Below are positions 8,802 to 18,019 of a stretch of DNA of 64,000 bases, in pieces. Position numbers and translations under genes: made by a program. Within the stretch, counting starts at the first letter, position 1; the number at the start of each line of letters is the position of its first letter. Under the pieces are notes generated by a model. It was not told the DNA's origin. It was given only the letters and a program-made list of their open reading frames with translations, and did no database searches. Location of the stretch: contig NZ_WIQK01000001.1 in NCBI RefSeq assembly GCF_015732155.1, positions 468,501 to 532,500 on the forward strand, given 5' to 3'. The DNA is from Pectinatus sottacetonis. GTDB lineage: Bacteria; Bacillota; Negativicutes; Selenomonadales; Selenomonadaceae.

Positions 8802-8874
8802 AATATTGGTGTTTAATGGCATCTGGTTACCATGATGGTTAGCGATTTACCAAATAATAGAGGAGGGTACAGGA

Positions 8875-9450
8875 ATGAAAGCAACTGATGCCTTGAAAAA
8901 AGAACACGAAGCGGTTAGGTTGATGATGAAAATCATGGATGCTGCCTGCGTAAAAATTAATGCTCAACAGAAACTTCAGACTGCAGATATTGACGACATG
9001 ATCGACTTTCTCAAAGTATTCGTGGATCGGTGCCATCATGGCAAAGAGGAACAAATCCTGTTTCCCCAGCTGGAGTTGGCGGGAGTGCCGAAGGAAGGCG
9101 GTCCAATCGGCGTTATGCTTGCCGAACATGAACAGGGAAGGGTTTACATCCGGAATATGAGTCAGGCCGTAGTCGATTATGAAGTGGGGAATGCAGAGGC
9201 GACGGCTTTGTTGGTTAAATATATCACGGACTACATCGAACTGCTGGAACAACACATCAGCAAAGAAAACACAATGCTTTTCTCAATGGCCGATAAGCTT
9301 TTATCGGCAGAGATGCAGGAGAAACTGTTCGACAGGTTCGAGACGCTGGAAGAAGAAGTGATCGGAATGGGTAAACACGAAGAATTGCACAAGCGGCTGG
9401 AAAGATTGGGAACAACGTATCTTGGTCGTTCCGGTCACGGGCAACACTGA
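8875..9450 (+). CDS. Hemerythrin HHE-domain protein
   Basis: A 191-residue helical protein with the metal-binding pattern of hemerythrin: KKEHEAVR (helix A), CHHGKEEQILFP (helix B), LAEHEQGR (helix C) and LEQHISKENTMLFSMA (helix D). These supply His and Glu ligands for a di-iron centre. Such proteins sense or bind O2 or NO, or take part in repair of iron-sulfur centres. It stands directly before hcp, which supports a role in nitrosative or oxidative stress. GAGGAGGG precedes the ATG. Confidence 0.85.
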   Translation: MKATDALKKEHEAVRLMMKIMDAACVKINAQQKLQTADIDDMIDFLKVFVDRCHHGKEEQILFPQLELAGVPKEGGPIGVMLAEHEQGRVYIRNMSQAVVDYEVGNAEATALLVKYITDYIELLEQHISKENTMLFSMADKLLSAEMQEKLFDRFETLEEEVIGMGKHEELHKRLERLGTTYLGRSGHGQH

Positions 9451-9588
9451 AAAATCAAACGGGAACAGCCATATATGAAAGATTCGGTCATTGGACTAAT
9501 TTAGTGATGAATGGTTGGTGGCCTAAGCTTTGATATGGTAGCCAACGTTTCATAGTTTTGTGGACAAAAATAAAAGGGGGAAATTTTA

Positions 9589-11220
9589 ATGAGTATGTTC
9601 TGTTATCAATGCCAGGAAACTGCAAAAGGCACGGGGTGTGAAGTCAGAGGAGTATGCGGCAAAACAGAAGAAGTAGCCAAACTTCAGGATCTACTGATTT
9701 ATACCCTGAAAGGCATTTCGGAAGTCGTTGTGAAAGGAAAACTTGACACCAAGGGATTGGGGAACATTAACCATGAGGTTATGAAGAGCTTGTTTATGAC
9801 AATTACGAACGCGAATTTTGATGCGGCTGCCTTTGAAGCAGAAATTAAAAAAATGCTTAAATTGAGAAATGAGTTACGGGCGAAAATTGCTGCTGGTCAA
9901 CTGCATGACGCCGCAACGTTTGAAGTTTCGTTAAAAGAAGCCATGGTGGAAAAAGCTGCTGCGGTCGGCGTGCTGGCAACACAGAACGAAGACGTGCGCT
10001 CCTTGCGGGAGCTGATTACCTATGGCTTGAAAGGATTGGCGGCATACGCTCATCACGCTCTCAATATCGGCAAAGAAAATGGTGAGCTTTACACTTTTAT
10101 TTATGAAGCCCTGGCGGCAACACTTAATGACGGACTTTCTGCTGACGAGTTGGTTGCTTTGACACTGAAAACAGGCGAATATGGTGTAAAAGCGATGGCA
10201 CTTCTGGACGAAGCTAATACTTCAAAGTATGGCAATCCTCAAATCACGGAAGTGAACATCGGTGTACGCAATAACCCTGCAATCCTAATATCTGGCCACG
10301 ACCTGACTGACCTGGAGCAACTGCTGGAACAGACAAAAGGCACAGGGGTCGATGTGTACACACATAGTGAGATGCTGCCGGCTCATTATTATCCTTTTTT
10401 CAAGAAATATGACAACCTCGTGGGGAACTACGGGAACGCTTGGTGGAAACAGGTGGGCGAGTTCGAAACTTTCAACGGCCCAATTCTGTTTACGACCAAT
10501 TGCATTGTTCCGCCTCGGAGCGAAGAAGTACAAACTCGGATATTCACAACCGGCGCTGCGGGCTACCCTGGCTGCCCGCATATCGTAGCAGATACGAGCG
10601 GCAAAAAAGATTTTTCGACGGTCATTGCGATGGCAAAAAAACTGAAGGCACCGACAGAAATTGAAACCGGTAAGATTGTTGGAGGATTTGCTCATGAGCA
10701 GGTCTTTGCCGTGGCGGACAAAGTTGTGGCTGCTGTGAAGTCAGGCGCGATTAAGAGATTCTTTGTAATGGCCGGTTGTGATGGTCGCATGAAGTCAAGG
10801 GAATATTACACCGAGTTTGCGACAAAACTGCCGAAAGACACGGTAATTCTGACTGCCGGTTGTGCAAAATATAGATACAACAAGCTAGCTTTAGGAGATA
10901 TTGGCGGTATTCCGCGCGTATTGGATGCAGGGCAATGCAATGACTCATATTCACTCGCTGTCATAGCACTAAAACTGAAAGAAGTCTTCGGCGTCGATGA
11001 TGTCAACAAACTACCTATTGCCTACAATATCGCTTGGTATGAGCAGAAAGCGGTTATTGTTCTATTGGCGTTGCTCTACCTCGGAGTGAAAAATATCCAT
11101 CTGGGGCCGACGTTGCCGGGATTCTTGTCACCCAATGTTGCAAAGGTCCTTGTTGAGACTTTTGGTATCGCGGGTATCGGAAGCGTAGACGACGATATCA
11201 AACTGTTCATGGGGGCCTAA
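9589..11220 (+). CDS. hcp: Hybrid cluster protein (hydroxylamine reductase / NO reductase)
   Basis: A 543-residue hybrid cluster protein. The N-terminus [19 protein letters not shown] shows the Cys-x2-Cys-x8-Cys-x5-Cys spacing of the anaerobic class, which holds a [4Fe-4S] cubane. The hybrid cluster ligands lie further on ([34 protein letters not shown]). The enzyme reduces hydroxylamine or NO in the cytoplasm and is normally induced under nitrosative stress. AAGGGGGAAA precedes the ATG. The 138 bases upstream contain no clear FNR-type palindrome. It is the last intact gene before the insertion sequence pile. Confidence 0.93.
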   Translation: MSMFCYQCQETAKGTGCEVRGVCGKTEEVAKLQDLLIYTLKGISEVVVKGKLDTKGLGNINHEVMKSLFMTITNANFDAAAFEAEIKKMLKLRNELRAKIAAGQLHDAATFEVSLKEAMVEKAAAVGVLATQNEDVRSLRELITYGLKGLAAYAHHALNIGKENGELYTFIYEALAATLNDGLSADELVALTLKTGEYGVKAMALLDEANTSKYGNPQITEVNIGVRNNPAILISGHDLTDLEQLLEQTKGTGVDVYTHSEMLPAHYYPFFKKYDNLVGNYGNAWWKQVGEFETFNGPILFTTNCIVPPRSEEVQTRIFTTGAAGYPGCPHIVADTSGKKDFSTVIAMAKKLKAPTEIETGKIVGGFAHEQVFAVADKVVAAVKSGAIKRFFVMAGCDGRMKSREYYTEFATKLPKDTVILTAGCAKYRYNKLALGDIGGIPRVLDAGQCNDSYSLAVIALKLKEVFGVDDVNKLPIAYNIAWYEQKAVIVLLALLYLGVKNIHLGPTLPGFLSPNVAKVLVETFGIAGIGSVDDDIKLFMGA

Positions 11221-11263
11221 ATATTAAGAAGTAAACAGCCCTTATTAGCATTCGGATATTCAT

Positions 11264-12003
11264 ATGATACCCCTTAAGTAGACAAGGTAAATAACCAAAA
11301 TCTACTTAGGGGGTATTTTCATGCCTAGAAAATCCAAATATTCTATTGAACAACGAGTGCAAGCCTGCAAGGATTATCGCAGTGGCACACGTAGCTTAAA
11401 AGAAATATGTATTTCTCTTGGAACACCGAGGGAAAAGACAATTATGGAATGGTCTAAGAAATATGAAAAGTATGGAATAATGGCTTTTCAGGAACATTCA
11501 GGCAACAAAAGTTATACAAAAGAATTCAAACTTCGGGTAGTTGAAGAATATATCGCTGGTTTGGGTTCTTTACAAGATTTGATAATAAAATATGATATTT
11601 CTTCTTCACACCAGCTACGAGAATGGATTTCGTTGTATAATGCCAATAGAAAACTTAAGGACTACTGTCCGAAACGGGAGGTCTATATGGCAGAGGCGAG
11701 ATGAAAAACAACTATTGAAGAACGTAAGCAAATCGTTGAATACTGTTTAAATCACGAACGGAATTATAAAGATACAGCATCACTTTATGATGTGTCTTAT
11801 AGCCAGGTATATTCGTGGGTGAAGAAATACGATGCAGGTGGTGAAAACACATTATTTGATAAACGAGGACATCACAAAACAGACGATGAGGTTGATGAAC
11901 TTGAGCAACTTAGACGTGAAAACATCAGGCTAAAACGCCAACTTGAAGAAAAGGATATGCTAGCAGAACTGTTAAAAAAAGTGAAAGAATTCGAAAGGAT
12001 TTG
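11264..12003 (+). mobile_element. Truncated IS3-family (IS150-like) element
   Basis: Only the left end and most of orfA remain. Next to the left end is an inverted repeat, ATACCCCTTAAGTAGA against TCTACTTAGGGGGTAT (about 11266-11317), overlapping the orfA leader. The element stops at about 12003, where another IS3-type element begins; no orfB follows. It is therefore defunct. Confidence 0.6.
11321..12000 (+). pseudogene. IS150-like transposase OrfA with an internal stop
   Basis: ATG at 11321 opens a frame of 127 residues that ends at TGA (11702-11704). The same frame continues straight on with KTTIEERKQIVEYC, a second HTH domain (YSQVYSWVKKYDAGG) and a leucine-zipper-like tail (LEQLRRENIRLKRQLEEKDMLAELLKKVKEFER). 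Family members carry AEA-R-x-KTT without a stop, so TGA probably arose from CGA by one transition. Two or three helix-turn-helix units in series followed by a zipper are normal for this OrfA type. The end is cut by the next element. Confidence 0.75.
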
Positions 12004-12046
12004 CACTATAGTCAAGCAAGTGGACACAAATTCAGCTAATTTGTTA

Positions 12047-12722
12047 TCAAGCAGAAGCAGAAGATATTTGGCTGTCATAGGCAGCCTCAGCTTCATTGGG
12101 CGTCAAGTAGCCTAAGGCGCCATGAGGACGCTTAGGATTGTAGTAGCCTTCTATATATTCAAAGATCGAGCTTTTCAATTCTTCAAAAGTATGGTATGTC
12201 TTTCTGTTAGTTTCTTCTTTCTTCAGATATTTGAAGAAAGATTCACATACAGCGTTGTCAAAAGGGTAGCCTTTTTTAGAGAAAGACTGAACGACGTTCA
12301 AAGAGTCTAGTAGCTGCCGGAAAGCAAATGCAGTGTACTGGGAACCACGGTCTGAGTGGAACATCAGGCCGAATGGTGCATTCCTTTTTGCATAGGCTTT
12401 TTTAAATGTTTTCAGGACAAGGTCTACATCGGGTTTGCCGGAAAGATGCCAAGAAATTACTTTCCTTGAGAAAAGATCGATGATTATGCATAAGTAATAC
12501 CATTTGCCACCGGCTCTGATGTAGGTAAAGTCGCTGACCCAAGCAAGGTTAGGAGCTTTTTGCGTAAAGAGCTGTTTTAAATGATTCGGGCAGTCGTCCT
12601 CGTCTGCTGCAGCACGAACAAAAGAAGGCTTAACGGTAGACATTGGTGGTAGCTGCATGGTTTTCATCAGGCGGTACACTCTGCCAACGCTGATTTTGAT
12701 GCCATAATCACGCTCCAATACG
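12047..12722 (-). pseudogene. IS3 transposase OrfB, C-terminal part
   Basis: This encodes the larger part of the DDE integrase, from TYVLERDYGIKISVGRVYRLM to the end. WVSDFTYI holds the first Asp, FHSDRGSQYT the second, and DNAVCESFFKYLKKEE the Glu. The C-terminal PHGALGYLTPNEAE is typical. The first part of the protein is encoded some 4.2 kb away, beyond the IS4-type insertion. The 5' join falls in codons for TY (TTACATAC on the minus strand). Confidence 0.85.
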
Positions 12723-12861
12723 TATGTAACTCAAACTTCGCAGTTGTGAAACGGTCCATTAATTCTTAAATCAACTTTTTCAAAATAAAATAGCATAAGT
12801 CATCTCCGCTTTGTATAATGAAAGTGACAAAAATCCATAACACAAACGGAGGGCTTATGCC

Positions 12862-14030
12862 ATGAATATTGTAGCACATCATCATCGTTCCAGTGAACTT
12901 CTTTCTTCGAAAATCTCACATTTTCTTGAAGAATTCCATGTCAGCAAGATCCTCAGCTCCTGCAATGCATATAAAGTACGCGGATTTTCAGTAAAAACGG
13001 TATTTCAGGTTGCCTTTGAAAATGCATTCAGCAACAAATCGTTTTTTCAGAAGGAGAAAGAGACTTTGCCCTCTCTCCCCTTTGCCAAAGATACGTTTTA
13101 CCGTTTCATGAACTCCTGCAGTGTCAACTGGCGTAAGTTTACGCTTCAGCTGGGCTTTGCTGTTATCCATAAAATTGCTCCGCTTACGGATGAGAGTCGT
13201 CGCAATGTGCTCATAATCGATGATTCTCTTTTCAGCAGATCTCGTTCCAAGAAGGTTGAGCTGCTGGCAAAGGTCTATGACCATGTGGAGCACAAATATA
13301 CCAAAGGTTTCCGCATGCTGACGCTTGGATGGAGTGATGGTAATTCATTCCTTCCGCTCAGTCATTGCCTGCTTTCCTCTGCCAACCGTGAAAACCGTCT
13401 GCAGGAAGCGTCCGTTGGCGTTGATGCCAGGAGTAATGGCGGTAAGCAACGTAAGCTGGCACAGACTAAAGCAACCAGCGTACTCCAGACGCTTCTGAAA
13501 GAGGCGAAAGCAGTCGAAATTCCAGCTAAGTATGTTCTCTTTGACACCTGGTTCTGTTCGCCGATTTCGCTGATTCAAATCAAGGAAATCGGCTACGACG
13601 TTATTGCCATGGTCAAGAAATCGGAGACCATCCATTTCCGTTATAATGGCCGAATGCAAAGCGCGCCAGCTATCTTCCGTGCTGCTACGAAACGTCGTGG
13701 GCGTGCCAAGTTCCTGCTTTCTGTAGAAGTTGAAGCAGTAAAAGACTCAATGTCAACACCGGTGAAATTAGTCTTCGTAAGGAACAAGAATAACCGTCAG
13801 GAGTATCTCATCCTAGCTTCGACTGATGTCAATTTGTCAGAAGAAGAAATCATCCAGACTTATGGTAAGCGCTGGAACATTGAAGTCTTTTTCAAGATGT
13901 GCAAATCGTTCCTGAAGCTGGGGAAAGAAAACCGGACAATGTCTTATGATGCCATGACGGCTCATGTCTCCATTGTCTTTGCTCGCTACACGATGTTGTC
14001 GCTGGAGCAGCGCCGAAATGCAGATAAACG
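12862..14030 (+). pseudogene. IS4-type transposase, N-terminal part
   Basis: This covers about 389 residues up to the IS66 insertion. NVLIIDDSLFSRSRSKKVELL carries the first catalytic Asp, YVLFDTWFCS the second, and YGKRWNIEVFFKMCK fits the Y-x2-R-x3-E-x6-K (YREK) signature of the IS4 superfamily with the catalytic Glu. All catalytic residues are in this part. The last 67 or so residues lie at 16656-16860. A run-on reading adds only one or two residues after the break, so a truncated product could be made but probably would not work. Confidence 0.85.
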
Positions 14031-14104
14031 GTAAGCGGTAAATCATCTGGTGTTACCGGTAAATAAAATAAGCATAACCGGGATATCGGTCATGCTCAGG
14101 AAAC

Positions 14105-15676
14105 TTATTTGCAGTTTTTCTGTATTTCATCCGTCCAAGGAAGGACCGCATCCAGTTTTTCCGGATGTATTTTGAAATCCATGTTGGGAATTCGCTCAAA
14201 GAGATAGGTCAGGTAGCTGAATGGGGCAAGTCCATTGGCCTTGCAGGTTTCTACGATACTGTAGATAGCAGCACTGGCTGCTGCGCCTTTTGGCGATGCG
14301 CTGAAAAGCCAGTTTTTGCGGCCGATGGTAAAGTTGCGGATCGCACGCTCACAGATGTTGTTGGATAAAGCCACATTCCCATCTTTCAAGAAAACGCGCA
14401 AGCCTTCTTTATGGTTAAGAGTATAATTTACAGCCTTGCCCAGTGCCGATTTTGGCAATGTGCCAGGGCGGATGGTTTCCAGCCATGCAAAGAAAGCCTC
14501 CAGCTTGTTCTTTATAAGCCGCAGACGCTCTGCTTGCCGTGCTTCCGGGGTCTTGTCAGCCAGACCCTTATCCAAGGCAAAGAACTCGTTGATCCGTTGG
14601 ATGGCCTGTCCGCTGACGGAAGTGGCGGCATCCTCTTTTGTCAGCCCTGCAGGAATGGAATCCACAAAGTATCTGCGGGCATGTACCCAGCAAAGCGCGT
14701 GTTCCTTGCTGGAAATCTGCTCATAGCCGGCGTAACCGTCGGTCTGCAGGATGCCCTTATAATCCTTAAGGAACTCTCCTGCGAAGCTGCCGCTGCGTCC
14801 GGGATGATACTCGTAGATGCGAATCTGCTGCCCATCGGTCTGGAACTCGCCGTTGGTATACACCCACATATAAGACTTCGTCTTATTCTTACGGCCCTTC
14901 TCATGAAGGACTTGTACGGGGGTTTCGTCGGCATGGATAATGGGTTTCTCCAGCAGCAGACTATGCATACGGTCCACAAGAGGCATGAGCCAATCTTCTG
15001 CGGCACGGATGACCCAATTGGCCAGCGTTGCCCGGGGCAAAGCGAGCCCGATTGCTTTCCATTCTTGTTCCTGCCGGTAAAGAGGCATGGAGAACTGATA
15101 CTTTTGCGTGATAACATGAGCGACACTGGAAGGTGAGGCAATGGATTTGGCCAGCACCGGCTGCGGCATGACAGGCTTCTCAATGGAGAAATGCTCCTGC
15201 TTACGACACTCCAGGCATTGGAACGACGCACGGTAAAAGTCGATGACTTTCACCTGAGACGGAATGAACTGCACCTCCGTGCGGATCTTTTCCTTGCCCA
15301 TGGGGGTAAGCGGCGTACCGCAACGTTTACAGATGCGCACATCTTCCGGCAGCGTAATGAGGCGTTCCTCATGGGGCAGTTCCCTGAGCAGCTGCTCAAG
15401 ATGCCCTTTTTGTTTCTTGTGACGCTGATGTGCCGGCACGTCGATGACCGGTTCCGGAGCATTGACCCGGACCTCGATTTCAGCCTCATTGAAAAGATTC
15501 AGCTCTGCGGGATCACCGAGGACTTCCGTAGTCTTCTCTGTACGGCAGCCGAAAGCCATTTTCTTTAACTGGGCAAGTTGCTCCTTGAGATAACCTACCT
15601 CATGGTTCAGGTTCTCCTTTTCCAAGAGGAGACCATCTATGCGGTTCTGCATCTCTTGCTCGCGTTGGTCTGTCAT
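14105..15676 (-). CDS. tnpC: IS66 family transposase TnpC
   Basis: A DDE transposase of about 523 residues. It has an N-terminal coiled coil (EQEMQNRIDGLLLEKENLNHEVGYLKEQLAQLKK), then a zinc-finger domain (CKRCGTPL … CLECRK), the catalytic domain (IHADETPVQVLHEKGRKNKTKSYMWVY; LQTDGYAGY; NNICERAIRN) and the C-terminal tail TYLFERIPNMDF. ATG at 15676 is preferred over the longer frame from 15778 because GGAGG lies just before it. It would insert the element together with TnpA and TnpB. Confidence 0.9.
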   Translation of the reverse strand: MTDQREQEMQNRIDGLLLEKENLNHEVGYLKEQLAQLKKMAFGCRTEKTTEVLGDPAELNLFNEAEIEVRVNAPEPVIDVPAHQRHKKQKGHLEQLLRELPHEERLITLPEDVRICKRCGTPLTPMGKEKIRTEVQFIPSQVKVIDFYRASFQCLECRKQEHFSIEKPVMPQPVLAKSIASPSSVAHVITQKYQFSMPLYRQEQEWKAIGLALPRATLANWVIRAAEDWLMPLVDRMHSLLLEKPIIHADETPVQVLHEKGRKNKTKSYMWVYTNGEFQTDGQQIRIYEYHPGRSGSFAGEFLKDYKGILQTDGYAGYEQISSKEHALCWVHARRYFVDSIPAGLTKEDAATSVSGQAIQRINEFFALDKGLADKTPEARQAERLRLIKNKLEAFFAWLETIRPGTLPKSALGKAVNYTLNHKEGLRVFLKDGNVALSNNICERAIRNFTIGRKNWLFSASPKGAAASAAIYSIVETCKANGLAPFSYLTYLFERIPNMDFKIHPEKLDAVLPWTDEIQKNCK

Positions 15677-15783
15677 GAAAAGCCTCCTAAAATCTATGCT
15701 TCTATTATACTGCAAGAAAGCCAGCAAAGCCAGGAATAGCGAAGGCTGACTGTCCACAGATTTCGGTTCGTTATGCACAGATT

Positions 15784-16140
15784 TTAGAAATTATGGAGGG
15801 GATAAACCTTTTGCACAGCTTTTGACGGGGAGATGGATAAGCCTTCCGTCAGCCAGCGAAGCTGCTGCTCTGAGATTTCCCGCAAATCCTCCGGCTTGTC
15901 CGGCCATTGATACCGACCGTTTTCAAGGCGCTTGTATAAAAGCAGGAAGCCGGTTTCCTCCCACAGCAGGCCTTTGATGCGATCTTTGTGGCGGCCGCAA
16001 AAAAGGAATAGGAATGGCTGCTGTGGATCCAGCTTAAAGCGAGACAGAACCAAAGCAGCTAACCCGTCTATAGACTTACGCATATCCGTCCGACCGCAGG
16101 CAAGGTAAACATGATCTGCCGTGAGCGCATGGACTAGCAT
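15784..16140 (-). CDS. tnpB: IS66 accessory protein TnpB
   Basis: A 118-residue protein with the IS66 Orf2 pattern: VYLACGRTDMRKSIDGLAALV, then FLFCGRHKDRIKGLLWEETGFLLLYKRLENGRYQWP and the tail LRWLTEGLSI. It is required with TnpA for transposition in the family, but its biochemical role is unknown. ATG at 16140 overlaps the tnpA stop codon (ATGCTAG), giving translational coupling. It is unrelated to the RNA-guided TnpB at 56338, which shares only the name. Confidence 0.88.
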   Translation of the reverse strand: MLVHALTADHVYLACGRTDMRKSIDGLAALVLSRFKLDPQQPFLFLFCGRHKDRIKGLLWEETGFLLLYKRLENGRYQWPDKPEDLREISEQQLRWLTEGLSISPSKAVQKVYPLHNF

Positions 16141-16517
16141 ACTGGAAACACATCCTTGATGCATCGCAGCGTTTGTGTAAGTAATTGCCGTGACGTCGAC
16201 TCCGTGATTTCAAGTATGACAGGGCCGCAGGAAAGCTTTAGCATGGACGATTGTGATAACGCCGGAACCGTAGTGATGACAGCAGCCGTCGACAAGACGG
16301 CAAACCGGGGACCGGACGTTGTTTCCGCAGGAAGCTGCGGAACCACTTCCGCAAACTCCTTACGGATCTTGCGGAGCCAGTAATAAAAAGCGTTGTACTT
16401 GATATCCTGCTGCCGGCAATACTCAGTAGCAGGCAGGCCGCTTTGCTGCTGGGCGATGAGAATCTGTTTCCAGTATTTCATAGAATGCTGGTGCTTGATC
16501 TGTTGCATTTGAGTCAA
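16134..16517 (-). CDS. tnpA: IS66 accessory protein TnpA
   Basis: A protein of about 127 residues with an N-terminal helix-turn-helix (HSMKYWKQILIAQQQSGLPATEYCRQQDIKYNAFYYWLRKIR), probably the DNA-binding subunit of the IS66 transposition machinery. TTG at 16517 lies 7 bases after GGGGAGG; an ATG at 16508 is the alternative. It overlaps tnpB by 7 bases. Confidence 0.83.
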   Translation of the reverse strand: MTQMQQIKHQHSMKYWKQILIAQQQSGLPATEYCRQQDIKYNAFYYWLRKIRKEFAEVVPQLPAETTSGPRFAVLSTAAVITTVPALSQSSMLKLSCGPVILEITESTSRQLLTQTLRCIKDVFPVC

Positions 16518-16655
16518 AAGAAAACCTCCCCAATGAGATGACAAAAATGACTGAAATGGCTTTTTCAGCTTTTTTGTGTGACTTATTTAAGTCTATTATC
16601 TCACTTGGGAGGCGTGGATTAAATACACCGTATTATTGTGCGCTTACGATAAACG

Positions 16656-16860
16656 CAGCATTGGTGATCTGTTTTTTGCCTCGTATGATGAGCTGCAAGA
16701 TTTACGTTATATGGACGCGTTGCTATTGATTTTGAAAAAATTCATTGACAGGATAAAGGAACGAATGCTTTTCATGGAAAAAGAACTGGATGAGATGCTT
16801 AATTCTTTCTTAGAAAAACTGCCACTCTTATGGCACAACTGTTTGAAACACCGTGCATGA
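16656..16860 (+). pseudogene. IS4-type transposase, C-terminal part
   Basis: This continues the reading of 12862-14030 after removal of the IS66 element and one copy of GATAAACG: NADK-R-SIGDLFFASYDELQDLRYMDALLLILKKFIDRIKERM…WHNCLKHRA, ending at TGA 16858-16860. The clean rejoining of the frame confirms the insertion history. Confidence 0.85.
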
Positions 16861-16933
16861 TGTTGGCATTTAAGGAGTCACATTCCCTTGCTGTGCATTA
16901 TTGCAGGCTTGTTTGGGATGTGCGAAGTTTGAG

Positions 16934-17150
16934 TATGTAATCTTGTAAGCACCGAGTCTTTTCTTGTAGTCAGCGTAGATGTGGAGTATGTAGGATTTAA
17001 TGATCTGGTTTTCCAGACTTCGGGGTGCCGGAGCAGAATGGAAGTGCTTGTAGTATGTACTGCGGTTTACACGCAGGACTTTGCACAGGATTTTGATGTT
17101 GTGTTGGAATCTGAGCTTATGAACGGCGACTAGTCGTTCTTTGAGTGTGG
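16934..17150 (-). pseudogene. IS3 transposase OrfB, N-terminal part
   Basis: The minus strand reads KERLVAVHKLRFQHNIKILCKVLRVNRSTYYKHF… to DYKKRLGAYKITY, where the IS4-type element interrupts it. It is the HTH_21-like N-terminal part of OrfB and normally would be translated by a -1 frameshift from orfA. The segment is too short and broken to make an active enzyme. Confidence 0.75.
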
Positions 17151-17414
17151 CGTGAAGATGGCAATCGCTTTTTTTAGTATGACATTTTCTTCTTCAAGCT
17201 GGGCGTTGCGTTTCTGCAGGTCTTTAATCTGTCTGGCGGAGAGAATTTCGCCATCTTCAGTCTTAACCGTGGAATACTGTTTAATCCATTTGGCCAAGGC
17301 CGATTGGGAAATACCGTATTCCTTGCACAGGGACGTCTGAGTTTTACCATTGTTAAACAGGGACACAACAGACTTTTTGAATTCTTCGTCATAACGTGTT
17401 GATTTGTCAGCCAT
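17130..17414 (-). CDS. IS3 transposase OrfA
   Basis: A 94-residue protein with an HTH_Tnp_1 domain (RYDEEFKKSVVSLFNNGKTQTSLCKEYGISQSALAKWIKQY) followed by a leucine zipper (DLQKRNAQLEEENVILKKAIAIF). Its end overlaps the start of orfB as usual for IS3. It is intact, but the partner OrfB is destroyed, so the element cannot move by itself. Confidence 0.87.
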   Translation of the reverse strand: MADKSTRYDEEFKKSVVSLFNNGKTQTSLCKEYGISQSALAKWIKQYSTVKTEDGEILSARQIKDLQKRNAQLEEENVILKKAIAIFTPHSKND

Positions 17415-17482
17415 AATATTACCTCCGTTTGGGTGTGTAATTTATTGTAACAAGTAACATGTATTTGTGTCTACTTTATTAA

Positions 17483-17674
17483 TATAGATCCAAGAGCGAG
17501 CTGACTGTATTGAAGAAAACCTCACAGATGCAGACGGACTTATTGCAGGGTGCCAACGCATCCTTGAAAACGTACGCGTCCGAGGAGAAGAAAAAAATGC
17601 AGGCAATTAAGAATCAGAGGAATGTAGCCTACGGAGTTGGAGCGGTTTTACTATATGCTTTAGTTAGGAAATAG
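17483..17674 (+). pseudogene. 3' remnant of a phage-like gene beside the IS3 end
   Basis: Downstream of the IS3 end a frame is open to TAG at 17672: SKSELTVLKKTSQMQTDLLQGANASLK… ending in GVGAVLLYALVRK. It is helical with a hydrophobic C-terminal segment and starts without an ATG directly at the IS boundary. The beginning of the gene was probably lost with the IS insertion. No family recognised. Confidence 0.45.
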
Positions 17675-17744
17675 AATAGATAATTTGATGCCCACTGAGG
17701 ATGAATTTTCTTGGTGGGTTTATTTTTTTTATTTATATTTTTTC

Positions 17745-17795
17745 AAAACCGTCAGATTTACTTCTTTTTCAAGGCTATTAGGTAGAGGGTCAAAA
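17745..17795 (+). ncRNA. Structured RNA element, copy 1 (possible DUF2800 motif)
   Basis: The sequence AACCGTCAGATT is followed by a hairpin with the loop AAGGCTATTA. The stem (ACTTCTTTTTC against GGTAGAGGGT) pairs with several G-U pairs. The same conserved lead sequence and loop recur at 22873-22920 with a much stronger stem. A motif upstream of DUF2800 genes has been described as 'DUF2800 RNA'; assignment to it is inferred. It lies 27 bases before the gene at 17822. Confidence 0.5.
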
Positions 17796-17821
17796 AACAC
17801 TCTCGGAAAGAGGGGATAAAG

Positions 17822-18019
17822 ATGGAACACAATTTGAGAATCAGTGTATCCAAGAAACAAAAATCAGATGGTATTCTTTCTTGCCGCAGTATTAGTGTAC
17901 GAGAACGTATTCTATGCTTCTTCCTCGGAAGAAAACAGAAACTCACAATTCTTGTACCCGGTGACAACGTGGAAGAAGTTTCCATTTGTACGGTTAAGGA
18001 AGGAGGTGCGACATCGTGA
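17822..18019 (+). CDS. Small phage-like hypothetical protein
   Basis: A 65-residue protein with predicted beta strands (RISVSKKQKSDGILSCRSISVRERILCFFLGRKQKLTILVPGDNVEEVSICTV). It has no known domain. It follows RNA element copy 1 and overlaps the next gene by 4 bases (GTGA), so it looks like the first gene of the phage replication operon. The start ATG follows AGAGGGGATAAAG. Confidence 0.6.
   Translation: MEHNLRISVSKKQKSDGILSCRSISVRERILCFFLGRKQKLTILVPGDNVEEVSICTVKEGGATS

Larger units (their letters stand above)
14031..16647 (-). mobile_element. IS66-family element, apparently intact
   Basis: The ends are GTAAGCGGTAAATCATCTGG (from 14031) and, inverted, GTAAGCGCACAATAATACGG (from 16647); about 16 of 22 end bases agree. 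The 8-base target duplication GATAAACG is present on both sides (14023-14030 and 16648-16655), the length known for IS66. It contains complete tnpA, tnpB and tnpC in the usual order on the minus strand, so it is the youngest and potentially active layer of the pile. Confidence 0.92.
12730..16933 (+). mobile_element. IS4-type element inserted in the IS3 orfB
   Basis: It starts with CTCAAACTTCGCA (12730) and ends with the inverse TGCGAAGTTTGAG (16933). GTATGTAA occurs on both sides (12722-12729 and 16933-16940), an apparent 7-8 base target duplication. Removing the element plus one repeat restores the IS3 orfB frame (…AYKI-TYVLERDYG…). The element is itself interrupted by an IS66 element; without it the length would be about 1.58 kb. 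Confidence 0.85.
12020..17474 (-). mobile_element. IS3-family element split by nested insertions
   Basis: The ends are GTGGACACAAATTCAGCTAA (from 12020) and, on the other strand, GTAGACACAAATACATGTTA (from 17474), which agree at most positions. OrfA lies at 17130-17414 and orfB is split between 16934-17150 and 12047-12722, all on the minus strand. Without the inserted DNA the element would be about 1.24 kb. No short target duplication is visible: the flanks are CAAGC on the left and TTTATT on the right. This suggests a deletion or recombination after insertion. Confidence 0.8.

Noticed and set aside
9451-9588. FNR- or HcpR-type binding site before hcp
   Set aside because: No convincing TTGAT-N4-ATCAA or similar palindrome is present; only a partial repeat of CCAACGTTTCATAG (also near 7752) was seen.
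14411-15136. Long plus-strand frame of 241 codons
   Set aside because: It lies fully antisense to the IS66 tnpC gene, which has clear catalytic motifs; the antisense frame shows no domain and no ribosome binding site.
15191-15568. Plus-strand frame of 125 codons
   Set aside because: Shadow of the IS66 tnpC gene on the opposite strand.
12020-17474. A 3-base target duplication for the outer IS3 element
   Set aside because: The flanking bases (CAAGC and TTTATT) do not match under any reasonable choice of ends.
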